Of a stretch of DNA of 64,000 nucleotides, positions 14,601-29,290 are shown piece by piece (the stretch's first letter is position 1; each line of letters opens with the position of its first letter). The DNA comes from Gymnogyps californianus (taxonomy: Eukaryota; Chordata; Aves; Accipitriformes; Cathartidae). The notes beneath the pieces were generated by a model that was not told the DNA's origin, made no database searches, and was given only the letters and a program-made list of their open reading frames with translations. The stretch is taken from positions 2,357,001 through 2,421,000 of the forward strand of contig NC_059483.1 of NCBI RefSeq assembly GCF_018139145.2, read 5' to 3'. Both the position numbers and the translations under genes were made by a program.

Positions 14601-16127
14601 TTGACACTTTTTTCCCCTTTTCTCTCTCTTTTTTTTTTTTTTTGAGTACTTTGATGTCTAGTTCCCAACACAATGTTTAACTTTAATCTTGTATTAGCCA
14701 TAATTTAAACCCTACACGAATATCACATTGCTCTTTAGAGCAGTTAGCTGTTTGGGATCTCAGACTGCACTGTCTCAAAGGTATTTCCTTAAGTCAGGAC
14801 TCTCAACACTTTTGCATGCGTAGCGAGCAACATGGTCTGTGGCAATGGACTTGTGTGACTGAGGTTTTAGTAAAACCTCAAGGTCTTTTCTTTTCCCCCT
14901 CCAAAGTCTACAATTAGCACCCCCTCCCCGCTACCTCCGATTGTGGTGGTACAGCTATGGTAGCAGCAGGGCCATCAAAGCAGTGACCAGGCTCACTATA
15001 CTTATAAAAACAGAGCAGACAAAGAAATCCAGTAGTTTCTGCACAGAAAAGGTACAATAAAGAAAACAGAAAATGTAAACATTGGGAGTACCCGAAGGAA
15101 AGCAAGGTACAGCGAGATGGAATTAATTTTGCATGAGAAGCAGACAGCTCTGCTCGATCCCTTCCCAGTTATCAGACAGCTGCATTTGAGGCAGGGACAA
15201 ACCTCAGCAAAGGATCACAAAGATCCTCAATACAGCACAAATGTATGCAAGGTATCAGTTATGAAAGCTTTAACACAGAAAGCTGAAAGAAATAAATTTC
15301 TGCAAACAAAAATCCCCTCCCCCTGGAAAGTATCTGAAAAAAAGAATCACTTTTTCTGAAAAAATTTTTTCCAAGAACTTTTAGTTTTCTCCACGGTTTT
15401 GGTTTGTGTTTCCTTTTTCTTTTGAATTTCAGAAAATGAAAAACTTCAATGTTTTCATATTGTTTTCAATAAAGGATTCTGGGAGAAGTTACAAGAACAA
15501 AATATTTTCTCCAGTTTTATTCTGAACATTCAGTTATTCTCACCAATGTAAAGAATAAGAATGCCATATGAACTCCCCATCTTCTCAGAAGTCTGCAAAG
15601 GGCTTTCCTCTCTTCCTTGCGCTACCCCCTCTCCCCCATCCCTTCTGCTTCCCATTTAATGGATGCTGGCTTGGGACGCACGGGCAGCACAAGTGAATTG
15701 TGGCACCCCTCTGGAAACACAGACTGAAATGAATTTAGCCTCAACACAGCTGCAGGCTTTCCCCTCAAACATTTCATAAAGGCAAAGCGCTAATCACATT
15801 TGTTCCCTTTATGGCTCTCTCTGCTACCCATATGCCTTCAAGGTCCTGAAAACTACTGTTTAGCATTGAGGACTGTGAAGACCGAAAAACTATGGTGACG
15901 GCTGCTGACCTTTCAAGGTAACTTCAGCTAAATACTAAAAACAAATAAAGGTGAAAACACTCTCTCAATTTTTTGCATCAGATAAAAATTAGAAATTAAA
16001 TGTCAACCATAATATTAAGATTAAAAGAAGCTGATGTGAAATATTAGTGGATATCATAACATAAGCTACTACAATTAAATATAAAATCACCTATATATAG
16101 TGTACTCCCTTCTTTTGCAATTTTTAT

Positions 16128-16164
16128 TTGTGTGTGTATATATATATACATACACACACACAAG
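16128..16164. repeat. TG/TA/CA simple repeat forming a near-palindrome
   Basis: A TG run passes into a TA run and then an ACATACACACACA run, so the 37-base block is almost self-complementary. It is likely to be length-variable. Confidence 0.8.
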
Positions 16165-19100
16165 TGAACCTGTAAGGAGACCGTAAGACAAATAAGCTGT
16201 TAAACTCCGAAGAGTCCTCTGCAGAAAATTCTGATCCCAATGCAGAATTATCATCTGTCAAGTTTCCCAATTCTTCACAAAACACAAAAAACTTTAAGCA
16301 CATGACTGACAGCATATGGAAAAAAATATATTTGGAATTAAATCTTGTAGATCATACTTGAAGGATCTTCTCCTCATTGTCATTCTCCATGACCAAGGCC
16401 ATCTGCCTGACAAGGAGTGGGAGGATATAAATTCTTAGCTTATTTTAAAACTTGTCAATGATAACCAAGAATTATCTGTAAAATCTATATTGCCTTCAGA
16501 CTGCACCTTCCAGTCCCTAAGACATTAGCTCGTAGGGTGCTGCCACTCCTATACAGAGAGTATGTATTTTGCAGCAGGGAAAGACTTTTCTCCTGTGTAT
16601 TGCTCAGTACCGAGCACACGCAGGGCACGCAGTCACCATCCCATTTCCACAGCCAAATGCTCCTACACCAACCAGCAAAGATACAATTTTTGTTTCCCAG
16701 GAAAACGAGGTAATTGAGTTACTCTTATAGTACAGTACCTCAAGTTCTTATCAGCTTTCATTGTGATCTCATGAATATGGGATACATTATTTGCTTTTTA
16801 ATCAATATGGAAAATGCACTTTTGACGGACAGAACTAAGTCAACACAACCCCCAGAGAAACTTCATGTATGCGTATGCTCCAAAAAGCACCTTTGCTTAA
16901 TAGTGACGTTAAGACATGAGCGAGAAGTCAAAGGCACCCAGATGCTTTTGACAAGAACACCCAGTTAAATTAACAAAAACTGCTGTAGTTGAGAAAGTTG
17001 TCTCTCTCTGTGCTGAAGCCATTTGCGACCAAGTAAAATCACAAATCCACCACTTGGTTCTTCAGCCTTTCTTTGAAGCCTTTGGTGTCGATTAATTGAA
17101 ACTTCCAGGCTGGACTGATGGAGCATTCGCCAGATCAGCACTGCAACTTCTGCTTTTGGGAGGTGTTTTGAAAAACACTGAAGTAAATATCCAGCTCAGC
17201 CCTCTCTCTGGCCACGTTCAGTATCCCAGCATCATCAGGCTCTAACAATTTCACTTCAGAGGTTTGCAGAGCGGGGACTAAACTTTTCCTCTTTCCACAT
17301 AGGTACCGGTTACATTCTAATAATACTGAGATTTAGTCTCATTTCTTTGAAAATAAAACGCAGCTTTACGGCCTAAGGAGCAGTCGTGGACTGGAATCCC
17401 TAACACAAACCAACCCTTTTGTACTGAGCCCCCACCCCGGTCCCAGAGACTGCCGGGCCACCATCAGCCTGCACCGCTGCCTCTTGGGGTTGTTTAAAGT
17501 TAACTGGTGCTGGCTAGAGATCATGCGCTGCTCTGAAGGGGAGGGAAAGGATTTTTGTAGATATAGCTAAGATTTTTTCCTTTTCAGGATGGCTGCTCCC
17601 TCATCCAGCTCTCTCACTTCCTCATGCCTGCAAGTTCTGTGTTTATTTTTTCCTTGTATAATTTTTAACCTCGACAAATAAAAGGGCTGACATTCACTAA
17701 ATACAAGGTCTAAGTGCTACCAGATTGCTTTTGCATAGCAAAGCTTTCTGTATCCTCAATAAAATCTGACTCGGAGATAATTTCTTCTTGTTAAAGCAGG
17801 AGAGGATCCTGTAGCAGCATTTTCTAGCAATGTCATGGTTTCTCTGCTGTCAGTAGAGCTTGGAGATGATTTCTTATTCTGAAAATCTGACTGAGAGCTA
17901 CAGAAAGACTCTTCAACCAAAATACAAGGAGTTATGTTTTCATTGAACTTCTGTATATTATAGAATCAAAACAGATGATAATTGCCAACACTGAGAACTC
18001 AGCACTGATTATTTTCACAAATTAGGTACGAAGGAAGTGTTAGTCCTAACGCATAAGTAACTCTCTTCCTTGACTGAATAATAAGTTGTTCATTGGAATA
18101 AAATTCGAGGAACACTGCATTTAGTGTCAGTCAATCTGTAACGGCTATTCTAGTATTTGAAACGCTCACATGAGACATGCCAACCTAAATGCTTTGACTT
18201 TCACAGCAAGAGTATTTAATAAGAGCTACTGAGCTCAGATTTCTCAGCATCTCTGCTGGGCTGCATCCAGACCAGCTGAAGGTAGAGGCACAAACGGCTC
18301 CGTTCCCAGCTACCAGCTGGCAGAAAGCCTCCACCTGAGCTGCCACAAAATTACGCCAAACACTGCATGCATTTTGTCCTTTGCTATGACCACAAAGTCA
18401 GAAGTTTAAAAGGCAAGCGCAGTGCATAAGAAACAGCCTCCTACACATGCCAATTTTTTTTTTTTTAAAAGCAAATGAGAAAAACCAGCATAGGTATGTT
18501 TACAAACAATAGTTTTTCTAGGTGAGAAACACAAGGCTTCTTTATACTGGTTGCATTTGTTAGGGGCCGCTAAATGCTAATCCGGGATTTTTGCAGCTTC
18601 CTACCCCAGCCAGTCAGTTGTCAAGCAAGGAAACAAACTGGTATTTTCCAGTTTATTCCTAAAGAACCAGTAGGTACTTTCAAGACTGATCTCAAAGCAG
18701 CAAACTCCTTTCTGGATCACAAAAAATGCGATGCAGTTTTCAGAATCAAGAACCTTCACCAACAACTCACTTGTTTCCTAGCATTTGGATCACAAACTTT
18801 TCAGTTATGCAGGAAAGACTGGAGATATTTATACAGACAGGTCCCAAATCACAAGGAGCTTGACAGATTAGCACTGGCACCTTGATCTCCACCCAGCAAT
18901 GTGAAGAACTCAGCTGGCGGTGCTATTAATGCATCAATAATTGAAGAAGAAAAATCACACTCAGGTGTTGACACATTAAGTACTATACTTCATCTTGAAA
19001 GATGAATCCAAGTTCTGCAACGAGAAGGACAGGGTATTCAATCTCCAGCAGCAATGTGGGAACAGAAGAAGATGCAAGTGTCATAGACTGCTCACTGAAG

Positions 19101-22100
19101 GCAACTGGCAAGGCCTGGCTTTCATAACAGCACATTTTTATGGCTGGCTACACTGGCAGCCTCACCATTTTTCTTCTGACTGCTCTCAACCAGAAGTACT
19201 TACAGCATTACTTCCCTGAGCTTACAGCTGAGGAGATACCACTGCTTTAGTCAGGACTCTTGCTCAGTGAAGAACAGGCTACCCAGAAAATGAGAAGTGA
19301 AATTATTTAACTTCTGGGTTGAGGCTGGGTTCCTCTGACTATTGACTTCCACATGGCACTTGGACACAGTACCCGTAAGACCTCCTCGGTATGGGTACTT
19401 AGCATATTTATCTCTTACCTTCTTAAGTAAAAAACCTCAATTAAAAATCTTTTTGAGCTGTAAGTCCTTTCAAAGTATAAAGCCTTATTTTTTAGGTAAA
19501 ACAATTGAAGCTTTTAGTATAACTTACTGCTATTGCAGGCAGCACAGAACTTCACTCTGTCCTAAAAGCAACAGAGAAGTGAGATTCTACAGAACAAACT
19601 CTCTGGAGAGTTTGACACAGATGAGATCCTCAGGGGTGTCACAGGGCACTTACCTGCTCCCTCCGAAAAGTGAAATACCTCATGATCGCACCAAGTCAAG
19701 GGGTAAGACGAAATCAAATTTGGTCACATAAAAATGTAAAGGGGAAAAAACTTGAGAATATTGTTCATACCTCGGCCAAAGTAAAAGCTGGGTCTGGTTT
19801 CCTAAAGTTTACTGGGGAAGGCAGCTGGGTTTACAAGGCAGAAAAATGGAAACTCCGAAGCATAAACATGCTAATCCGAATCTGAATTGGAACATCCAAG
19901 AATACGGATCACACCTTCCCATGACTGTGCTCTATCAGGAATCGTAAGGTACATGTCGCAGAAGCAAAATCAAGAGAGCCAAGAGGATCTGCTTGACAGC
20001 TCAGCTATGCAAGTGTCAGCACATTCAAGGTGAAAAATGTTTTTCTGAATCAAACTCCACTGCGTTTGTGACCGAGTCTTTGTGCTTCTACACATCCAGG
20101 ACAGTCCAAAGCTAAGGCTCAGGAAATTCATTAAGTGAATTACAGTTGCTTTTGACTAATTACAGGCACTTTTAACCTTAACTGCAAAGCACTGTCAGAA
20201 GAGGTGACAATTCATTAGTAACTCACTCTGGCTAACAGAAATAACAAAAGCTACCACCAAAATGGTAAGCATCGTTCAGATGCTTTAGATGCTCCTTGTC
20301 TAAATCTTCTTCCCACATACTTGGTATCTCTCAAGCACCAAGCAGTAAGGGAACACTGCTCATCACTGCGCGATACAGCAGGCAAGGCGGGATGGAGAGC
20401 TGGATGACAAAGGCCCTCGTCTCGGTACTGCCAACATGACGCCAGCAAAGCTGTGTTTCACTAGCACGATCCTGTACGTCAGACTTGCAGAGAAGGCAGT
20501 TCAGCTTCCTTAGCTGCAAACTACCATTCAAGACCTACAGTGAGAAAAATTCAGCATGTTGGTGACTCCAGAAAGCTACGTGGGCAATACGGTTCAGCCA
20601 GGCAGAAACACTGAGCAGGCTGAATGAGAACTTAAATTTCAAACAGAAGTGAGTAACAGACAGCTCGCCTAGCCTCTCGCCCCAAATTTGCATATTACAT
20701 ATTTTTCTTATATTAATACCCAAATAACCAACTTGCACATAAGAAAACCTGGTAATTCATCACAGTTCCCGTATTGCCAAGAAACAATCTTTGACTCTAG
20801 GTTACCAGAGTTTGATAAAATTTCACCCAAGGTTAGGTCAGTGAGCCTCAGGCGTAATAAATGCACTCTCAAGTCAGGTGTTCTGGACTGATGGCAATAT
20901 TTTACACGCCAGACCTTACCAACCAGCCTCTCTCTGAATCTCTCCCTTAAGTTTCTCAACACTTTAGACAACCGGTGAAAAGCTGAAGATGTCTAGTACC
21001 TGGGAGACTGCTTCCCTCACACCCAGTTTTTTTCCACAAACTTCATGACTTTATCCATCTGCTTCAGTATTTGCATCCCTCTATATGAGTAAGACTCCTT
21101 CATCTGCAAAGCACTCAGGCTGTACTAACAAAAAGCACAACACTAGTTCTGAAGTTTATTTGAAGGTCCTCTGCAAGTACTTAGTATTGATGAGACTCAC
21201 CAGCATCTCAATCTTCCCAGCTTACAGAACAGACTCTGAGAGCTTTTAAAAGGAACAGAGCAAAGTAGATTGAGTGCACAGAAGAACACAACAGTTGAGC
21301 TACCCTAAATATTAAGCAAGCCACAAATTGTAATAACTTTGCTATATTAAAAGATATGCACCAATGTCACCCCACCCCCACAATTCATCAAGGCATTTCA
21401 CTCCCTTGGGCTCTTGTGACTAAGTATAATATTTCATTAAATATCCTGTTCATACTGGCTTATGTACTAGGGAACACACTAATTTTAGAAAACTGATTAG
21501 CTAGTTCTTTCTAACCGAATGTTATTGTAGCTAAGGTCAGATTTTGCACTGAAACTATGGCAACAAAGCCACAGTACTCTTTTGTCTACAAGGCTGGGGC
21601 TAGGTTTATTAACAGTACTGTTCTACTTAATAGCTAAGCACTGCTTTTTGGCAATCCCTCCCTCGATCCTACCTGAAATACCCTGAACTTTCCACAGGGG
21701 AAAAAGCTCAGACCTGCAAGAGCTGTTGAGAAATGATGAACATTCAAAGCAGCACTTTGCTTATTTCTTCATTTTTAGGACATGGTCACTACACCAGCAC
21801 ATTTCCCCTGTTGGCCTGCACAGAATCTCTCATTCGTATAGAACTACTACCCACATTTTTAAGATGGGCAGCCAAAGTGCACAGATCATACAACTTCACA
21901 CTAGGAGTTCAATTAAGTCCCCTCTCATTCTTTTGCAGTACCTTAACCAACAGATTGCGTTTTTCATACAGCATTCCAGTTATGCGTATTAATGGCCACT
22001 TTCTATTTCAAAGGGGCTTTGCTCTGCCTTCATCTAGACGCAAAACATCCAAGATGAAAGCACTTTAAAACCAGAAGTTGGCAGACAGCTGTTTGACCAC

Positions 22101-23441
22101 AGTACTCTCAGCACAGACCAGCATGCAAACACAACCCAGCCAATCTTCACAGCCTGTGCCTTGTATTCCAAACAGACCCAGCTCCTCCTCTTGTTCAGTA
22201 TTGACAACTTTTTCACATCAAGTTAAACAGACCCTCTTGTAATCTGTGCCATACAGACCTTTCCCATTATGGTCTTGGTACCCCATTACTAGGACACAGA
22301 AAAAACCCATGCTAAACCATCTCAATTAAACCAATAATTATTTAGCCAGTCATTTATTCACTATTTCAGCAAAGCACATCGGCATCACGGAGTTGGGATG
22401 TCTTTTCGGGTGTCATGGTGCTTTGGCACGTATATCTACCAACTGGACTACAAACTTGTCTTGCTTAGTGGGCCACTAAGGAACCACACTGCAATAGATG
22501 TGGCAAATTAAACAAAACCAGCTTTCCGATTCACTCTCTGTGACAAAAAAAAGCTTGCCTTTGATTCCCGCATCCAGTCACTATTGGATTTCAAGGCAAT
22601 GCAAGCTACTTTTGCACGTTTAAATAAATCACAGGACACAGCAGCTACGACAAGTTAGAGTATAACACCTATTCTCTAGCTGTGCTCATAATGGGAAAGC
22701 TCCAGTACCTCCTCTGCTTGCTAATACAGCAAGCCATATAAGTAATTATCATTGATGAGCCTGGCACTACCACAAAACCTGTGGTTAAAAATGGCTGGAG
22801 ATGAGGTGTTCCTGATGTCGCTCTGAAGTCACCAAGGGCTAGCAGAGAAGGCAGTGTACATTGCCTACCGCCTGACCTGCAGGGAGGAAGGAGGCTTGGG
22901 TGTGCTCTTATAAGTGGTGCATCAACTCTTGATCAGGACTCCCTCTCTCACAGGGTTTTCCAAGCTTTAGCAGATATAAAGCACATTTGTCTGTATGAAA
23001 ATGCAACACTTCTGACTTTTCAGGTTTTTTTTTTTTTTTTAAACACCTACATGCCACAGTGACAATTGTCTATAACATCTGCTTGTATGTAGGATGCAGT
23101 GGGCTAAAGATTCACATTTTAGAGACAGTGCTCAGGATTTCTTCATCATATAAAGGGCATCAAATTCAAATGCGTACTAGCAGTTGGCAGTTTTCTAGTA
23201 CAGTTCTATAAATACTTAGAATCATACTAAAGGATTCCTTATCAAGGCAGCAAAAATGTATTTTGGATATTATAACTATATCCTAATTCAGCAAGATGGG
23301 AAGATTCTTCCTACACAAAACAGCCAATGCTTCAATTTTAAATAAAGAAATTATAGGCACAGCATTAGACTGTATTTTCATCATTTTTCTCTTCCACCAT
23401 TTCAACCCTAAAGTTTCTTTTGATTTTACACTAAACCATGA

Positions 23442-23472
23442 TCTTAGCCCCCTTTTCGAAAAGGGGCTAAGA
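23442..23472. repeat. 31-base near-perfect inverted repeat
   Basis: The left arm is TCTTAGCCCCCTTTTCG and the right arm CGAAAAGGGGCTAAGA. They are complementary except for one extra C in the left arm, with no separate loop. It lies in ITPR1 intron 3. Confidence 0.85.
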
Positions 23473-26400
23473 AACAATTTTTTCTTTTTATAGCATTTGG
23501 CTCTTAGGAAAAACAGAGAAATTAATGAAGTAGCTGTTTGCTACTGTTGCCCCACTTCCTACTTTTGGTATTCAGTGAGCGCATTTTAGTCTGTCTTGGA
23601 CATCTCAAAACTGAAAAGGAGTCACTTTTCTATTGCAAGTGACATATTTCTCTTCAAGATCACCATGCGAAGCTTTGAACTTAGCACTCAAGCGCTCTCA
23701 AAAGTTCTGTCTCTTGCATGAAAAACAAATCCTGCCATTTTATCTGCTAATATATGGTTATCAGAGTGATAAAAACCCATATTTAGACATTAGTCTAAAT
23801 ATTCTTTAAAGGAATCTAGGCACCTTAATAATTAATATACCCGAAGATTTCACCAGCGTTAGAAATCCTGTGTTCAAAGAGAAAAAGGAGCCTAAACTGG
23901 GCCATGCAGCCCAGGTCTATCACCCCTCATCTTCTCACCATCATTCCAGGAATATGCCTTCAACCCTCTGCAAAACACCCACTCGAACTCATCTAATATA
24001 TGCAGAAAGTCATACAATTCCGACTATTGCACATCCAAGTTTGAAAAGCAATCTAAGCTGATATAATTGCTTTCACCAGAGTAGATTTGGAAAAGTATGC
24101 ATGGAGAGCATATGGAGAGCAACAGGATTTGAGGCTACACACTTACCTGAAGCTGAACACATGATACCTAAAGGCTTATACCGCAAAAAATTCTTGATGG
24201 GCACAAGGGGGATGGCACTGAACTACTTTACTACCCAGAAAGTGCACTTCTGCATGCTGCTAGTATTTTTCCAAAACGAACAGGCAGAGGGATCTGGGTA
24301 TTTGTTTTAGTTTGGTTTTTAATATTCTGAAGTGTTTGGGAAAACTATGTACGTGACCCTTCACCTGAAAATTCCCGTAATCTCAGTTCTAACGCTAAAC
24401 TATAAACAAGCTTGCATTGGCTAAATAAGGCTAAATAATCCCGTATGTATGCAACAGAACTCCATAGCCTCTATCAGTACTGCATAAATTATATGGTTTC
24501 CTTCAAATTAAACAAAGCAGTAGTGTATAGGCTTCAGGTCATTGATGGCAACGCTATGAAGAACAAAACATGCCTCAAAACATTTCTGTTAAGGAGAAGC
24601 GTACCGACTCTTATCAATGCTGAGCACAGTGCAAATTCAAGAGAAATCCATCAAAAGAATTGGAGTGTATGCAATTTTTTTTTTTTAATGCATATATATT
24701 CATATATTGAAGCTTCTTTGCAGTGCCTAGGTCATTTCTTCTATTGAAGATGAACTTGTAGTTCAAAGACAGAGACCCTCAGCGCTAGCCCCTAACACCA
24801 CCAGACAAGCCTGACCGAATGCTTCGGGAAGGAAATATTCAGAAAGAGCATAAAGTACGGATTAGGATCAAAAGAACAAACAGAATTTGAACTACTCATC
24901 TTCTGCTTCACTATGAGGGTATTTTAAGTCTAAGATACGGGTTCATTCCTTGAACATCTTGCCAAAAAAAGAGTGTTGCCCAGCAACTACTAAAACAATG
25001 TTCTGGGAGGAGGTAGCTGCTGGACAAATTAACCCAGTAAGTGCCCTTTTTCCCTGCGTTTCATGCAGCTATTGCAAAGCCTCTGGATCCCTGGCAGACA
25101 GATCTGCATCCCAAATAAAGAACTGCAAGGAATTTCCTGAGAAGGCTGTCAGACAGACTGTTTTAGTGTAGTAGCAGTGTCTTGTGTTAAGCAAACATAT
25201 TTGGCTTAGCGCAGCGCTACGTTCCAATGCAAAATGAACACAAATAAAACCTCTGCAAAAGCACATACAAACTAACTAATAGAGCACAGAAGCAGCAGCT
25301 AAAGCACAAAATTATCAGCCCTGGCCTCTGCTTCAGCTTTGCCACTATTGCTACGTCTGACTTTAATTTGCAAAATAGCTATCCATCTCTGTGTATTTAA
25401 GTACAAATGATTTCTAATGAAACAAACACTGGTGCTTTTAGCCTAGCTACAGGGTCAGCTGTAGTTCATACTTTCCACACAAACCCATGCATATTAAAAG
25501 GATGTTCATTTATAGTCACTATTCAGATGCACAGTCATACTCAAAGATGGCAATTAGAGCAGCGATTCCAGCTTTATAAAATACGTAAAATGTCTTTTTT
25601 TGTTCAAAGCAGTGCAGATAACCAAGGAACTGTCACACTCTTTCTTTTTTTGGAGACTCGTACAACTAACATTTTTTCCAGGAATCTCATCTGTACACAG
25701 TATATTCAGACCAGTTAAGTAAAATACTCTTTTGCAAGAATTTTCATATTAACATTTTTAAAAAGAAACACCCTAATGAATGTACTCTTAAGCCTTAATG
25801 TTTTGCAAGGCAGTTTTAGAGGACTTTTGAAGTAGTTGGAGCTGAAAACACGAAGGGCCAGAGAAACATTGTACTTAAAAAAACCCAAAACCACACAAAC
25901 ACACCCAAACCACCATATTTAAAGTGGATTCAGAAAGCCAGAATAAAAAAAAAATCCACTGAAATCTCACAGACCATAATTACCATCCAACCTCAAACCA
26001 CTAACTTCAGGTGCTATCTACTTCCAATTGGGACAGGAAAAAGAAAGAAAAAAAAAATCAGCCTTCACACCTTCAAGTGACCAAACTAATATTTTAAGGA
26101 CCTACAGGCACAACAGCATTTAGTATGTGAAATAACTACTGGTAAACACTCATAGTAACTTGAGGGTGCTGGACTAATACCTTCCTTTAGAATTCTTTCC
26201 AGCTCCAGCACTTCAGTTTTTTCCATCTAATATACACCCTCTGAATTTTTTGTTGTTGTTGTTAACGTCTCATTTATACTTTTACACAGCACTCCAAATC
26301 TTACCTGAATGCTACCCCATCTTACTGTCAGCTGCCTCTTGCATTTCATCCCTTTCAGGGCTCCACCACCACCAGATTAATCTGTCAGCCTACTTTTTCC

Positions 26401-29265
26401 ACAACTTTTGTCAACAAAGCAAGCCCTCGTGTCCTCAGGATACCTCTGTACGTTCTCCTCCAAGCAGACTGAAAGGCTCTATCGCTCCCATCTCTGACTC
26501 CAGTCATGCCGCTGCAAATCATTCTGTTCAACCCAGTTCATCCAAACACACATCAAGCTTCCTTCACTGAATTTTCCTTAGGTCAACCTGAAGCCAGCAT
26601 TTTTAAACGGAGTGACTTACTAGCACACAAAACCCACCTCTATTTCAGCTACGAAGTGCTTGCTTTTAGAAATGCATTCCTCAGGCAGGGACTATTTTCA
26701 CACCACAAGCAGGTTATCAGCGTTTAGTGACAGCATATACTCACAGCTAAGTACTACTGTCAACTGCCTTTCGTATGAGAGAGGCTCTCTCCACAAAGAA
26801 GGATGTTGCATACACACCACCACTTCGTGCACAGCAGCTCTGCTGTATTTCAAGGGTCTAAAGTAGAGAGGAAAGAAAAACCACCATCCTCTAGACCAGG
26901 GCCTTGCTGCTGCCATGAGATGCAACTGATTAAGTGTAGCCTAGGCAACAAGACTTTTTAAAACCTGAAACACCCATGGCTAAGAAAAAAGCAGGATAGA
27001 TTAATTCTGCCACTGGATATATATGCTTTAGTTTCACACTGAATTTTCTTAGAGTCACGTATGCCTATCTAAAGCAGTAAATCTTGCTTCTAGATATCTC
27101 TCACCGCTTTGATTAATCATGAAAATTATATTTACAACTGTTTTACATCTGCCCACAGAAGACATATCTGCTCAGAAAAGCTTAGAATTACATTTCTTAA
27201 AAACACCACCCAAAGCGAGATCCTCAAGACTGGCCACAAAGTCACACGTTCAGCGTTCCTCCCAGAAGGTGACTTCAGATTTGACTGACCTGCGCCTGGA
27301 CACCTTAAAGCACAGCTCGTTCAAAACAGGATTTGCACATAGGTATAAAACAGGTTATAGCATAGAGGCATTTTTCCAGTACTGTGTAAAGCTATAACGT
27401 CAGTCACTTACATTGGATTAATTCTGGTCCTGCTCTAATGAGATTCTCAAAAGTTACTTCTCAGTTACCAGGGCCAGTGTTTTGCACCTATTCGGATTCA
27501 AACCAAGATCACACTGCTTCTCAGGCCTCAAACTGCAGTGATCCTACTGGCTGTGATGACTAGTATGGACTACATGAAATCATTGAACAAATGCGGGCAC
27601 CACGTACAAAGTTTACTGGATACCAGAACTTTTTCACATCAGTTCCCACCCCAGGCTGCTACTGTACAGAAGGTATCTTGTGCTACCGGTCTGCTGTACC
27701 TGTGGCACTGCCCAAGGCAATGAAGACTAAATCTCAAGTATGACAAAACTAAATACTGGGACTACTGAATTACATTCACCAGATGCCCACGGTTGCTTTA
27801 TATCCCAGATGTAAGCGTTGTCACCTTAGGGAAGACCTTGTGTTCCATTTGCAAGGGAGGTATTTTTGCAAAGTGTCATAAAAACACCAAGTAAGATTGC
27901 AGAGACGTGGCTGTAGTTCCTGACCTTGCCAGAGACTTCCCGTGCAACACCCCAGACAAGCCTCTGGGTGCCTTTCCTTCATAATAAAAAAGGGGTATTT
28001 TCCATTTGTGTTGAAGGTGGTGCAATAAACTTCATTATTACTTCTTCTGAACATATTTATTGTGGAAAGCATTTTATCTTAGACTACACTTATAAAGCAT
28101 GCGTATAAATAACACAAATGCCTGCTAAAATTTTATGACTTTTGTTGCCATTTACCATTAAGCATAAACTTCCCCATGAGAGCTTTAGTGAAGTAACTAC
28201 AAAGGTTGGAAAAGGTTCACACCATTCTTTCTCCATGTATAAATTATACGTAATATGAGAACATTTACAATGTCTAACCACAATGTTTTATGTCAGACAA
28301 ATGTGTCTCTGTACTTGCAGTTCCTAAACTGTGCTAGCAAGAATTGCCTTTTTCTCATTCTTTTCTCTCTCTCCCCCCACCTCCTTCTACACCCAGCAGT
28401 CTCAGTCAAATCTGGCTTTATTCTTTCATGTGATTTTAACGTCAAGAAATGCCTAGAGTCAGGGCTCTAGTTCACGTAACACCATTGTTCTTTTTCGGGA
28501 GAGCTTAACATTGAATGCTAAAACTTCCCCAGGTTGCCTCTTCAGTATTTGAATCATCAGCTATTTAGTTTTCCAGTAAAAAGGGAGAAAAACCAACAAG
28601 AACTCACAGACTTCAGCAATATTCTAAAAAGAGAGTTTCATTATATGAGACATCTTCATGCCATGGCATGAAAAAACAAAAACCCCCCAAACAACAGCAA
28701 ACAAAACTAGCAATACAGAAGGTATATGATTTTCAAGGCCAATCACCTGCAGTTCTGGCCAAACCTGAATAGAATTATGGTAATTCTGAGCCCCTGATAA
28801 AGGCAAAGCATAACCAAGGAAACAAGATTCATCCAACAAAGAAACAAGACAAACAGTTGCTGCTACATCTGAGAACAGCAATAAAAGGTAGATGAAATTT
28901 TTAGAGTATTTGGCTGAGCAATCCTTTGGGTAAAAGATGCAACCAAGGGGTGAAGAAAAAAAAAAAAGAATTCAAGAAGGTTTTTCCAAACAAAATCCCA
29001 GTTAGTGCTTCTCTTCCTGTTTGAGATTTTTCTTAAACAAATCAGCCCTAGCCAAACCGTGCAAAGAAGTAGGCATTAATTTCTTATCACTAAGCATAAG
29101 TTTCCTGGCAGAATGAAAGCAAAGTCAAACGTAGTTAATATCAAATGAGGTCAAACAACAATAGTTGTTACAAACATTTGCTCCTTTTCATTTTCCTCTT
29201 CTCTGAGATAGGTTTGGTACTGGCTAACTAAATGGCATGTACGATAGTACAGAGACAAAGAAATT

Positions 29266-29290
29266 AAACTTACAGGGACCCTGTAAGTTT
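29266..29290. repeat. 25-base perfect inverted repeat
   Basis: The arms AAACTTACAGGG and CCCTGTAAGTTT are exact complements around a single A. Each strand carries a donor-like GTAAGT. It lies 265 bases downstream of ITPR1 exon 3, in intron 3. Confidence 0.9.

Noticed and set aside
26160..26215. GGTGCTGGACTAAT with TTCCAGCTCCAGCA, a possible CR1 terminus
   Set aside because: The order of pieces fits CR1 but identity is low; needs a profile search.
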